Of a DNA stretch of 64,000 nt, positions 16,173 through 23,761 are shown piece after piece. Under the pieces are notes generated by a model that saw only the letters and a list, made by a program, of their open reading frames with translations, was not told the DNA's origin and did not search any database. The position numbers and the translations under genes are program-made. The DNA is from Streptomyces sp. TN58 (GTDB lineage: Bacteria; Actinomycetota; Actinomycetes; Streptomycetales; Streptomycetaceae): NCBI RefSeq assembly GCF_001941845.1, contig NZ_CP018870.1, forward strand, positions 1,426,001 through 1,490,000, written 5' to 3'. Every line of letters begins with the position of its first letter. Positions within the stretch are counted from its first letter, which is position 1.

Positions 16173-17251
16173 GGTGCTGTCCTTCCGGTGGTGCCGTTCG
16201 CCCCGTGGTGCGCGCCGGCCTCCCGGCCCGCCGCGACCCTCAGCAGGCGGGCGGCCTTGAGCTCGGTCTCCGCCCACTCGCGGTCGGGGTCGGAGCCCCA
16301 GGTGATGCCGGCCCCGGTGCCGAAGTGCAGGCGGGGGCCGCCGGGGGTCTGCCGGTCGATCCAGAAGGTGCGGATGCCGACGGCCAGCTCGCCGGCGCCG
16401 CGGTCGGCGTCGACCCAGCCGACGCCTCCGCAGTACGGGCCGCGCGGGGCCGTCTCCAGGGCCTCGATGATCCGCAGGGCGGAGGACTTGGGCGCGCCCG
16501 TGACGGATCCGGGCGGGAAGGTCGCGTCGAGGAGTTCGGGCCAGCCGGCGCCGTCGGCGAGTTCGCCGCTGACGGTGGAGACCAGGTGTACGAGGCCGGG
16601 GTGCTCCTCGATCGCGCACAGCTCGGGAACGGTCACGGAGCCCGTGGCACAGACCCGGCCGAGGTCGTTGCGTACGAGGTCCACGATCATCACGTTCTCG
16701 GCGTGGTCCTTGGGGAGGAGGTCTTCGGCGGTGCGGCCGGTGCCCTTGATGGGTCCGGACTCGACCCGGCGGCCGTCGCGGCGCAGGAACAGCTCGGGTG
16801 AGGCGGTGGCGATCTCCACGCCGTACGCGGCGAGGCGAATCGTTCCTGCGAAGGGTGCGGGGTTGCCTCGGGCCAGGAGCGAGGTGAGGGCGTCGACATC
16901 GGCGCGGTCCGGGTCGGGCAGCGGCGCGGACATCACGCGGCACAGGTTGGCCTGGTAGACCTCGCCGGCCTCGATGTGCTCGCGGATGCGGCGTACCCCG
17001 GCGGTGTACGCCGCGCGGTCGAGGGACGTGGTCCACCGGTCGGCGTCAGGACCGCGCCAGGCACCGGGTACGGGCGCGGGTACGGGGTCGGGGCGCACGT
17101 CCCCGAAACGCGCGCAGACGAGGCGCCCTTCGAAGTCGGCGGCCACCGCCCAGAAGCCGGTGGAGTCGAGGGCGGCGGGGTCACTGGTGACATCCCGCAG
17201 GTCGGTCGCGAGGAGGCCGGCGAAGCGGGCCATGGGGGGCAGGTCGTGCAC
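16169..17251 (-). CDS. pabB: Aminodeoxychorismate synthase component I
   Basis: A 360-residue chorismate-binding enzyme that aminates chorismate to 4-amino-4-deoxychorismate using ammonia from a PabA glutaminase encoded elsewhere. The signature GPIKGTGRT (about 198-206), with the catalytic Lys of true PabB rather than the Ala of anthranilate synthase, is clear. GEVYQANLCR, IVDLVRNDLGR and FPPGSVTGAPK follow in the expected order. I chose GTG 17251 (VHDLPPMARF), since family members begin with this phrase; ATG 17233 is an alternative. The N-terminal domain is short. Confidence 0.9.
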   Translation of the reverse strand: MHDLPPMARFAGLLATDLRDVTSDPAALDSTGFWAVAADFEGRLVCARFGDVRPDPVPAPVPGAWRGPDADRWTTSLDRAAYTAGVRRIREHIEAGEVYQANLCRVMSAPLPDPDRADVDALTSLLARGNPAPFAGTIRLAAYGVEIATASPELFLRRDGRRVESGPIKGTGRTAEDLLPKDHAENVMIVDLVRNDLGRVCATGSVTVPELCAIEEHPGLVHLVSTVSGELADGAGWPELLDATFPPGSVTGAPKSSALRIIEALETAPRGPYCGGVGWVDADRGAGELAVGIRTFWIDRQTPGGPRLHFGTGAGITWGSDPDREWAETELKAARLLRVAAGREAGAHHGANGTTGRTAP

Positions 17252-17348
17252 GGCTGCGAGTCTATGACCGGCGACGCGACGGCGCCGGTGCGGTGACGGC
17301 CGGGTGACCTGTGGTGATCGAGCGGCAGCACGCTGCGGAAACGCGTTT

Positions 17349-17376
17349 TTGAGCTGGCCCGGGAATCCGCTAGAGT
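17349..17376 (+). promoter_or_regulatory. Consensus promoter of the tRNA cluster
   Basis: TTGAGC (17349-17354), 16 nt, then TAGAGT (17371-17376) is a good HrdB-type promoter, 55 bases before the first tRNA. The five following tRNA genes are closely spaced and end in strong terminators, so one transcript is likely. Confidence 0.7.
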
Positions 17377-17430
17377 TCAACACGTCGCCAGGGAGCGAAG
17401 GGGGAAACCCCGGAGCGAACAAGGTGACCT

Positions 17431-17503
<73 letters not shown>

Positions 17504-17542
17504 CGAAGTGGGGGATCTTCCCGAGAACCCCTGCAGCTCCAT

Positions 17543-17616
17543 GGTGGAGTGGCCGAGAGGCGAGGCAACGGCCTGCAAAGCCGTCTACACGGGTTCAAAT
17601 CCCGTCTCCACCTCCA
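17543..17616 (+). tRNA. tRNA-Cys(GCA), CCA encoded
   Basis: Acceptor GGTGGAG/CTCCACC, anticodon arm ACGGC CTGCAAA GCCGT (GCA), T arm ACGGG TTCAAAT CCCGT, discriminator T at 17613 followed by genomic CCA 17614-17616. Confidence 0.97.
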
Positions 17617-17617
17617 A

Positions 17618-17689
17618 GGACGATTAGCTCAGCGGGAGAGCGCTTCCCTGACACGGAAGAGGTCACTGGTTCAATCCCAGTATCGTCCA
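17618..17689 (+). tRNA. tRNA-Val(GAC), copy 1
   Basis: Acceptor GGACGAT/ATCGTCC, anticodon arm CTTCC CTGACAC GGAAG (GAC), T arm ACTGG TTCAATC CCAGT, discriminator A. It starts one base after the CCA of tRNA-Cys, so the two precursors must be cut apart. It differs from copies 2 and 3 only in the acceptor stem, with pairing kept. Confidence 0.97.
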
Positions 17690-17708
17690 CTGATCCGCAA
17701 GGATCCCC

Positions 17709-17780
17709 GCGCGATTAGCTCAGCGGGAGAGCGCTTCCCTGACACGGAAGAGGTCACTGGTTCAATCCCAGTATCGCGCA
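17709..17780 (+). tRNA. tRNA-Val(GAC), copy 2
   Basis: Acceptor GCGCGAT/ATCGCGC; body identical to copy 1 with anticodon GAC. Discriminator A, CCA not encoded. Confidence 0.97.
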
Positions 17781-17820
17781 CGCAGTACACGCACCACCTG
17801 CGGTTTCGTACCGCGGTCCC

Positions 17821-17895
17821 GCGCGATTAGCTCAGCGGGAGAGCGCTTCCCTGACACGGAAGAGGTCACTGGTTCAATCCCAGTATCGCGCACCA
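17821..17895 (+). tRNA. tRNA-Val(GAC), copy 3, CCA encoded
   Basis: Identical to copy 2 over the mature tRNA (17821-17892) and followed by genomic CCA (17893-17895). It is the last tRNA before two hairpin terminators. Confidence 0.97.
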
Positions 17896-17900
17896 CCCGA

Positions 17901-17932
17901 AGAGCCCCGGCCGTTTCGACGGCCGGGGCTCT
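17901..17932 (+). terminator. Strong terminator of the tRNA cluster
   Basis: AGAGCCCCGGCCG (17901-17913) and CGGCCGGGGCTCT (17920-17932) form a perfect 13-bp stem with loop TTTCGA, five bases after the last CCA. Confidence 0.85.
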
Positions 17933-17965
17933 CGTGTTCCTCCACACGGGTGCGCGGGCGTCAAA

Positions 17966-18011
17966 AAGGGTGCTGCCCGCACGACTCCCCAGCCGTACGG
18001 GCAGCACCCTT
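17966..18011 (+). terminator. Second terminator-like hairpin
   Basis: AAGGGTGCTGCCCG (17966-17979) and CGGGCAGCACCCTT (17998-18011) are exact complements around an 18-nt loop. It backs up the preceding terminator and faces the convergent small membrane protein gene. Confidence 0.7.
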
Positions 18012-18099
18012 CACCTGCCGTCCGTCGCGCCCCCGTCCCCACGGGGTACGACAGGCCGATGTCCCGGCCCGGGCCGCTCTCCCGGGCCCGGGGCGCCGC

Positions 18100-18285
18100 T
18101 CAGCGCCCCGGCATCATGCCCACGGACGACGCCTGTGCCGCCAGCTGATCGAATCCTCCGAAGAGGAAGAGCAGCAGGGCGGCCAGGGGGAGGACCATGG
18201 CCGCGGCCACCAGTGGGTGGCGGGTGCCGGACTCATGGCTGTTGAACGCGAATGCCTTGCGTCCCTGCCGTGCGATGCCCGCCAT
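18100..18285 (-). CDS. Small single-span membrane protein
   Basis: A 61-residue protein. The basic N-terminus (GIARQGRKAFAFNSHESGTRH) is followed by one membrane span (about 25-45, LVAAAMVLPLAALLLFLFGG) and a short polar tail. ATG 18285 is preceded by a GGAGAGGG-like ribosome site. No family is recognised. Convergent with the tRNA cluster. Confidence 0.6.
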   Translation of the reverse strand: MAGIARQGRKAFAFNSHESGTRHPLVAAAMVLPLAALLLFLFGGFDQLAAQASSVGMMPGR

Positions 18286-18846
18286 GGCCCTCTCCCTGTC
18301 GTCTGGCAGCGGCGGGCTCTGACCTCGGGGGACGAGTGCACCACCCGCCGCTTGACCTCAACACTAGGCGGGCGGACGGCCGCCGGCCTCATGCCCTCGT
18401 ATCCATTTCCGGGCCTACGGGAGGATGACGGCGGGCACGGCGCGTACTCCCCTGGGTGGACGGCGTCCCCCTGGCGTCGGGGTCTTCCCGGAGGGGATGA
18501 CCGGAGGGTGGTGACTTCCCTCACTTCCGTCACTCCCTGTTCACATGTGTCCGGGGACCGGGCATCCGCAAGATCGACTCTGGGTGTGGTGGCTCCGGCG
18601 TGCGCGCCGGAGCCCGCCCCGGCGGGCGGCAGACCGTCCCGGTACGTCAATCCCCTTGCCCGAAAGGCCGTTTGGTCCCGCTCGGGGTTCCGGCCGGGTC
18701 GCCGCCGCGGATCCCTGAAGTTCCCTCAAGTGTGCTGCGCCGCACTGACGATCGAATCCCCCGACGAGGGCGCGGCCTCTGAGCGCGCATGGCGGATGGT
18801 CCGTAAGCTGTGCCAGGTCAACAGGACGACCGTCAGCGGGGTGGAC
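18286..18846. other. Intergenic region, no gene seen
   Basis: 561 nt between the small membrane protein gene and the kinase gene. The kinase frame stays open through part of this region, but codon use and content do not resemble a conserved protein. It should hold the promoters of both divergent genes. No palindrome or riboswitch was recognised. Confidence 0.5.
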
Positions 18847-20037
18847 ATGGCGATGATGCGGCTCCGGCGCGAGGACCCGCGTGTCGTCGGCTCGTTCAGA
18901 CTGCACCGGCGGCTCGGGGCCGGCGGCATGGGCGTGGTCTACCTGGGCTCCGACCGGCGCGGGCAGCGGGTCGCCCTCAAGGTCATCCGGCCGGACCTCG
19001 CCGAGGACCAGGAGTTCCGTTCGCGGTTCGCCCGCGAGGTGTCCGCCGCCCGGCGGATCCGGGGCGGGTGCACGGCGCGCCTGGTCGCCGCGGACCTGGA
19101 GGCCGAACGGCCGTGGTTCGCCACCCAGTACGTGCCCGGTCCCTCGCTCCACGACAAGGTGGCCGAGGAGGGCCCCCTGACGGCCGCGCAGATCGCCGCC
19201 GTCGGCGCCGCGCTCTCCGAGGGCCTGGTCGCCGTACACGAGGCGGGAGTCGTCCACCGGGACCTGAAGCCCTCGAACATCCTGCTGTCCCCCAAGGGTC
19301 CTCGGATCATCGACTTCGGCATCGCCTGGGCGACCGGGGCGAGCACCCTCACGCATGTGGGTACGGCCGTCGGCTCCCCCGGCTTCCTCGCACCCGAGCA
19401 GGTCCGGGGCGCCGCCGTCACGCCGGCCACCGACGTCTTCGCGCTCGGCGCCACCCTCGCCTACGCGGCGACCGCCGACTCGCCCTTCGGGCACGGCAGT
19501 TCGGAGGTCATGCTGTACCGCGTGGTGCACGAGGAACCGCACCTGCAGGGCGTCCCGGACGCGCTGGCGCCCCTCGTACGGGCCTGCCTGGCCAAGGACC
19601 CGGAGGAGCGGCCCAGCACGCTCCAGCTGTCCATGCGGCTCAAGGAGATCGCGGCCCGGGAGGCGCAGGGGCTCTCGGAGGGCCGCCCGCCGGCACAGCG
19701 CGCCCGGGTCGAACGGCCCACGGGACGGCTGCCAGAGGCGGACCACGCGGAGCGTACGGAGCGGCGCACGGGCGGCAGCGCGCCCAGGGGGGCGCAGGGC
19801 GGCGCTCCCGGCGGCCCGCACTCGCGGCCCTCCTCCTCACGCAACCCGCGCAACCCCGGCGGCCCGTCCTCCCGGCCGACCGCGGGACGCACCGGCGGCC
19901 GGCCGGCGCCGCGGACCACGGGGACGGGGCGGCGCCCCTCACGGCCGGACCCGAAGCTGATGCGCCAGCGCCTGATCGTGTTCGTCGTGGTCACGCTGAT
20001 CGTGGCACTGGGCATCGCGGCCGCCCAGAAGCTCTAG
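18847..20037 (+). CDS. Serine/threonine protein kinase, tail-anchored
   Basis: A 396-residue Hanks-type kinase that phosphorylates Ser/Thr. The glycine loop is LGAGGMGVVYLG (23-34), the ATP lysine VALKV Lys45, the catalytic loop HRDLKPSN (138-144, Asp139), and the metal-binding DFG at 156-158. SPGFLAPEQV is the activation-segment end. The catalytic domain ends near 270. A Pro/Gly/Arg/Ser-rich disordered linker (about 275-365) follows, then a single membrane span at the extreme C-terminus (about 373-393). There are no PASTA repeats or external sensor domain, so the kinase faces the cytoplasm with no outside part. I chose ATG 18847; ATG 18856 is also possible. Confidence 0.92.
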   Translation: MAMMRLRREDPRVVGSFRLHRRLGAGGMGVVYLGSDRRGQRVALKVIRPDLAEDQEFRSRFAREVSAARRIRGGCTARLVAADLEAERPWFATQYVPGPSLHDKVAEEGPLTAAQIAAVGAALSEGLVAVHEAGVVHRDLKPSNILLSPKGPRIIDFGIAWATGASTLTHVGTAVGSPGFLAPEQVRGAAVTPATDVFALGATLAYAATADSPFGHGSSEVMLYRVVHEEPHLQGVPDALAPLVRACLAKDPEERPSTLQLSMRLKEIAAREAQGLSEGRPPAQRARVERPTGRLPEADHAERTERRTGGSAPRGAQGGAPGGPHSRPSSSRNPRNPGGPSSRPTAGRTGGRPAPRTTGTGRRPSRPDPKLMRQRLIVFVVVTLIVALGIAAAQKL

Positions 20038-20080
20038 GTTTCCAGGCCCCGTCTCCAGGGGGCTCGTGGCGGGTCAGTCG

Positions 20081-20917
20081 TCACCCGCCCGTCCGATGCT
20101 CCGAACGATCCTCGGCGCGAGGCGTGGCGTAGGTGACCACCACCGGCGCGTTCGCCTCCGCCTGCGCCCGGCCGGAAGCCGCCGTGATCTCCTCGTACGT
20201 CCACTCCCGGTGGAAGCGTTCCCCGTGGGCGTCGGTGATGTCGATGACCACGCTGGTCCATTCCTCGGCCGGCTGTTCGGGCACGAGTCCCAGTTCGTAC
20301 GTCGCGTCGTGGAGAAGGGATTCGGTGACGCGTACGCCGGTGAGTCTTTCGGCCAGAGCGAGGACGGCCGCCTTCGCGTCGACGGCCGGGGCGCTCTCGT
20401 CGTGCTCTCCGTCGGGCGTCAGCGGGAAGCCGACCGCCCGCATCACGGGCACCAGTTCGTCGGGGCTGTTGCCGTCGCGTGCCGAGGGGCGCTCGAACGT
20501 CGTACGGAGCTCACCGTCCTCGAACCAGTGGAAGAGGTCGATGGGCTTGCCGCCGTTGCGGGAGTGCGCCACGACCCGTCCGCCCTCCGACAGCTTCTGC
20601 GCGCACGGCACCCCGAGGCCACCGTCGAAGCCGAGGACGACGGTCCAGTCGCCCTTCTCGCCCGGCGCCTTGAAGGCGCCGGCCACGTAGGACTCGTCCC
20701 AGTGGTCGTGATCCGCCTCGGCACGGTGAGCGTCGTTCGCCTCGATCAGCCCGGCCGTGCCGTCCCCCGTGCCGCGCGGCTCCGCCTCCATCGCATGCAG
20801 CACCTCCTGCGGGCTCCGCCCCCGGACGAGGGTCACGCTGTATCCGCTCTCCCTCATGTGGCGGAAGAGCGGCGAGGTGCGGATCCAGGCGTAGTCGTCT
20901 GTGGTCACCTGGGTCAT
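20081..20917 (-). CDS. DUF6461-type protein
   Basis: A 278-residue soluble protein resembling the Streptomyces DUF6461 family. It begins with DYAWIRTSPLF and SGYSVTLVRGRSPQEVL, followed by a beta-rich core (WTVVLGFDGGLG, VVAHSRNGGKPIDLFHWFEDG) and AVGFPL with a helical stretch. No catalytic motif is visible. It is the last gene of the leftward cob-trmH block, 36 nt after trmH, which suggests co-transcription without proving a link in function. Such proteins are often multi-copy in streptomycetes. Confidence 0.65.
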   Translation of the reverse strand: MTQVTTDDYAWIRTSPLFRHMRESGYSVTLVRGRSPQEVLHAMEAEPRGTGDGTAGLIEANDAHRAEADHDHWDESYVAGAFKAPGEKGDWTVVLGFDGGLGVPCAQKLSEGGRVVAHSRNGGKPIDLFHWFEDGELRTTFERPSARDGNSPDELVPVMRAVGFPLTPDGEHDESAPAVDAKAAVLALAERLTGVRVTESLLHDATYELGLVPEQPAEEWTSVVIDITDAHGERFHREWTYEEITAASGRAQAEANAPVVVTYATPRAEDRSEHRTGG

Positions 20918-20953
20918 GGGTGGCAGTGTGCCCGACGCCTCCGACAGCGCCCG

Positions 20954-21766
20954 CTACGGGCGGCCCTGGGCCACCGCGTAGAAGGCGACCGCCGCGGCGG
21001 CGCCCACGTTCAGGGAGTCCACGCCGTGGGCCATGGGGATGCGCACCCACTCGTCGGCGGCGACGAGCGCCTGCGTGGACAGGCCGTCGCCCTCGGCGCC
21101 GAGCATCAGGGCGACCCGCTCCAGGGACTGCGGGGCGGCCACCTCGATCGGCGTCGCCTTCTCGTGCGGGGTCAGCGCCAGCAGCTTGAAGCCGGCCTCG
21201 CGCACCTGGTCCAGGCTCTTGGGCCAGGCCTCCAGGCGGGCGTAGGGCACGGAGAACACCGCGCCCATGGAGACCTTCACCGAGCGCCGGTAGAGCGGGT
21301 CGGCGCAGTCGGGCGACAGCAGCACCGCGTCCATGCCGAGGGCGGCGGCGCTGCGGAAGATGGCCCCGATGTTGGTGTGGTCGTTGACCGCTTCCATGAC
21401 GGCCACGCGGCGGGTCGTGGCAAGGATGTCCCCGGCCGTGGGCAGCGGTTTGCGCTGCATGGAGGCGAGGGCTCCGCGGTGCACGTGGTAGCCGGTGACG
21501 CGTTCGGCGAGGTCGGGGCTGACGGCGTAGACCGGCGCCGGGAGTTCGTCGATGACGTCGCGCATGACGTCGACCCACTTGGCGGAGAGCAGCATCGAGC
21601 GCATCTCGTACCCGGCGTCCTTGGCCCGTCTGATGACCTTCTCGCCCTCGGCGATGAAGAGGCCTTCCGCGGGCTCGCGCCTGCGCCGGAGCTCGACGTC
21701 GGTCAGGCCCGTGTAGTCGTGCAGGCGCGGGTCGTCGGGGTCGGTGATGGTGATGAGATCAGCCAC
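20954..21766 (-). CDS. TrmH/SpoU-family RNA 2'-O-methyltransferase
   Basis: A 270-residue SPOUT methyltransferase that transfers methyl from SAM to ribose 2'-OH of tRNA or rRNA. An N-terminal substrate-binding domain (FIAEGEKVIRRA at about 37-48) precedes the SpoU domain. Motif 1 is NDHTNIGAIFRSAAALGMDAVLL (about 128-150), with its Asn/Arg pair. Motif 2 is LMLGAEGDGLS (about 223-233), and motif 3 is RIPMAHGVDSLNVGAAAA (about 244-261). All knot motifs are intact. It starts 42 nt after the cobA stop on the same strand. The exact RNA target cannot be read from sequence. Confidence 0.9.
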   Translation of the reverse strand: MADLITITDPDDPRLHDYTGLTDVELRRRREPAEGLFIAEGEKVIRRAKDAGYEMRSMLLSAKWVDVMRDVIDELPAPVYAVSPDLAERVTGYHVHRGALASMQRKPLPTAGDILATTRRVAVMEAVNDHTNIGAIFRSAAALGMDAVLLSPDCADPLYRRSVKVSMGAVFSVPYARLEAWPKSLDQVREAGFKLLALTPHEKATPIEVAAPQSLERVALMLGAEGDGLSTQALVAADEWVRIPMAHGVDSLNVGAAAAVAFYAVAQGRP

Positions 21767-21808
21767 AGGGTGATACTGCCTTGTCCTGGGTGCGGTGCCA
21801 ACGGCCTG

Positions 21809-23044
21809 TCAGGCGCCGGCGGTGGGAAGGTCTGCGGCCCCGACGCGGACGACCTCGCCGATGACGATGACCGCGGGCGGCCTGACCTCCTCGGCGCGGA
21901 CCGTCTCGCCGACCGTGGCGAGGGTGGCGTCCACGCGGCGCTGCGTGGCGGTGGTGCCCTCCTGGACGACGGCGACGGGGGTGTCGGCGGAGCGGCCGTA
22001 CCGGACGAGCGCCTCGGCGATGAGGCCGATCTTGTCGACGCCCATCAGGACCACCAGCGTGCCCGTGAGCTTGGCGAGGGAGGCCCAGTCCACGAGGGAG
22101 CGCGGGTCGTCGGGGCCGACGTGGCCGCTGACCACGGTGAACTCGTGCGCCACGCCCCGGTGGGTGACCGGAATGCCGACGGCGGCGGGCACCGAGATGG
22201 AGCTGGAGATGCCCGGCACGACGGTGCACGGGATGCCCTCCGCGGCGAGTGCCTGGAGCTCCTCCATCCCGCGGCCGAAGACGTACGGGTCGCCGCCCTT
22301 GAGGCGGACCACGGCCTTGCCGGCCTTGGCGTGCTCGATCAGCGCGTTGTTGATGGCCTCCTGGGCCATGAACCGGCCGTACGGGATCTTCGCGGCGTCG
22401 ATGACCTCGACGTGCGGGGGGAGTTCGTCGAGCAGGTCGCGGGGGCCGAGCCGGTCGGCGATGACCACGTCGGCCTCGGCGAGGAGGCGGCGGCCGCGCA
22501 CGGTGATCAGGTCCGGGTCGCCGGGGCCGCCGCCGACGAGGGCGACGCCGGGGGTGGACTTGTGGCGGTGGCCGGGGGCGGCGAGGCTGCCGTCGCGCAG
22601 GCCCTCCACCACGGCGTCGCGGACGGCGGCGGACCGGCGCGGGTCGTTGCCCGTCAGCACGGCGACGGTGACGCCTTCGATGCGGCCGGTGGCCGGGGTC
22701 CAGGCGGTGGCCGCGGAGGCGTCGTCGGCGCGGACGCACCAGACGTGCTCGCGCTCGGCCTCGGCGGAGGCCCGCTCGTTGACGTCGCGGTGCTGCGTGG
22801 CGATGAGGGCGTACCAGGCGCCGGCGAGGTCGCCGTCCTGGTAGCGGCGGCGCTCCCAGCGGATCTCGCCGGTCTCGGCCATGGCGTCCACGGAGGGGGT
22901 GGCGGAGGGCGAGACGAGCAGGACGTCGGCGCCGGCGGCGATGAGCGCCGGGAGACGGCGCTGGGCGACCTGGCCACCGCCGATGACGACGACGCGGCGG
23001 CCGGCGAGGCGGAGTCCTACGGGGTAGGCGGGGGTGTCGGCCAT
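21809..23044 (-). CDS. cobA: Uroporphyrinogen-III C-methyltransferase fused to precorrin-2 dehydrogenase
   Basis: A 411-residue bifunctional enzyme at the entry to siroheme and cobalamin. The N-terminal part (about 1-150) is a siroheme-synthase NAD domain (VVVIGGGQVAQRRLPALIAAG). The C-terminal part (about 165-400) is SUMT, with VALVGGGPGDPDLITVRG, KGGDPYVFGRG and VVPGISSS. It therefore makes precorrin-2 from uroporphyrinogen III and can oxidise it; no CysG ferrochelatase part was recognised beyond the NAD domain. The start ATG 23044 lies 717 nt from the bluB-cobT stop, with the repeat array between. Also called cysG-like in some annotations. Confidence 0.92.
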   Translation of the reverse strand: MADTPAYPVGLRLAGRRVVVIGGGQVAQRRLPALIAAGADVLLVSPSATPSVDAMAETGEIRWERRRYQDGDLAGAWYALIATQHRDVNERASAEAEREHVWCVRADDASAATAWTPATGRIEGVTVAVLTGNDPRRSAAVRDAVVEGLRDGSLAAPGHRHKSTPGVALVGGGPGDPDLITVRGRRLLAEADVVIADRLGPRDLLDELPPHVEVIDAAKIPYGRFMAQEAINNALIEHAKAGKAVVRLKGGDPYVFGRGMEELQALAAEGIPCTVVPGISSSISVPAAVGIPVTHRGVAHEFTVVSGHVGPDDPRSLVDWASLAKLTGTLVVLMGVDKIGLIAEALVRYGRSADTPVAVVQEGTTATQRRVDATLATVGETVRAEEVRPPAVIVIGEVVRVGAADLPTAGA

Positions 23045-23209
23045 GGCGATGCGGCTCCTGAAGGCGGCAGTCGTTCTGTCGTGCCGCTGCGGCTCTGGAG
23101 CGGCGGGATGCTGACGTGCGGTGATGCGGTGCGGGTCCACCATACGGCGCGGACCGCCCGAGGTACGGACGGGGGCTGCGCCCGGCCTCCCGGCACTCCG
23201 CCCTAAGGG

Positions 23210-23748
23210 GCGAGTGAGCCGAAGGGGCGCGCCGGGGAGTGGGGACGAGCGCGCGCAGGAAACCGCGAGGAACGAGCGGTTTACGAGCACGCACGGCCCC
23301 ACGAGCCGGCACCAGGCGCCCCGGAGGCGAACCGAGCCCCCGACCAAGACCGGCGAGTGAGCCGAAGGGGCGCGCCGGGGAGTGAGGGTGAGCGCGCGGA
23401 GGAAACGCGAGGTACGAGCGTTTACGAGCACGCACGCCCTCACGAGCCGGCAAAAGGCGCCCCGGAGGCGAACCGAGCCCCCGACCAAGACCGGCGAGTG
23501 AGCCGAAGGGGCGCGCCGGGGAGTGAGGGTGAGCGCGCGGAGGAAACGCGAGGTACGAGCGTTTACGAGCACGCACGCCCTCACGAGCCGGCAAAAGGCG
23601 CCCCGGAGGCGAACCGAGCCCGCGAAAAAGGCCGCGCCGGGGAGTGGGGGCGAGCGCGCGGAGGAAACCGCGAGGAACGAGCGGTTTACGAGCACGCACG
23701 GCCCCACGAGCCGGCAAAAGGCGCCCCGGAGGCGAACCGAGCCCCCGA
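23210..23748. repeat. Four-unit tandem array of structured, co-varying repeats
   Basis: Units start at 23210 (A), 23353 (B), 23494 (C) and 23631 (D, shorter at the front), with a period of about 141-143 bp. B and C are identical over about 128 nt. Each unit folds on itself. In A, GGGGCGC (23224-23230) pairs with 23316-23322, GCCGG (23231-23235) with 23306-23310, GTGGGG (23239-23244) with 23297-23302, and AAACCGC (23260-23266) with 23276-23282. In B and C the latter two stems become GTGAGGG/CCCTCAC and AAACGC/GCGTTT, so pairing is kept. D follows A. The array lies between the bluB-cobT stop and the cobA start, inside a co-directional gene block. Confidence 0.85.
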
Positions 23749-23761
23749 AAAGAGGGGCGGG

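Noticed and set aside
23210..23748. CRISPR array
   Set aside because: The unit is about 142 bp with no short repeat/unique spacer alternation, and no cas genes are nearby.
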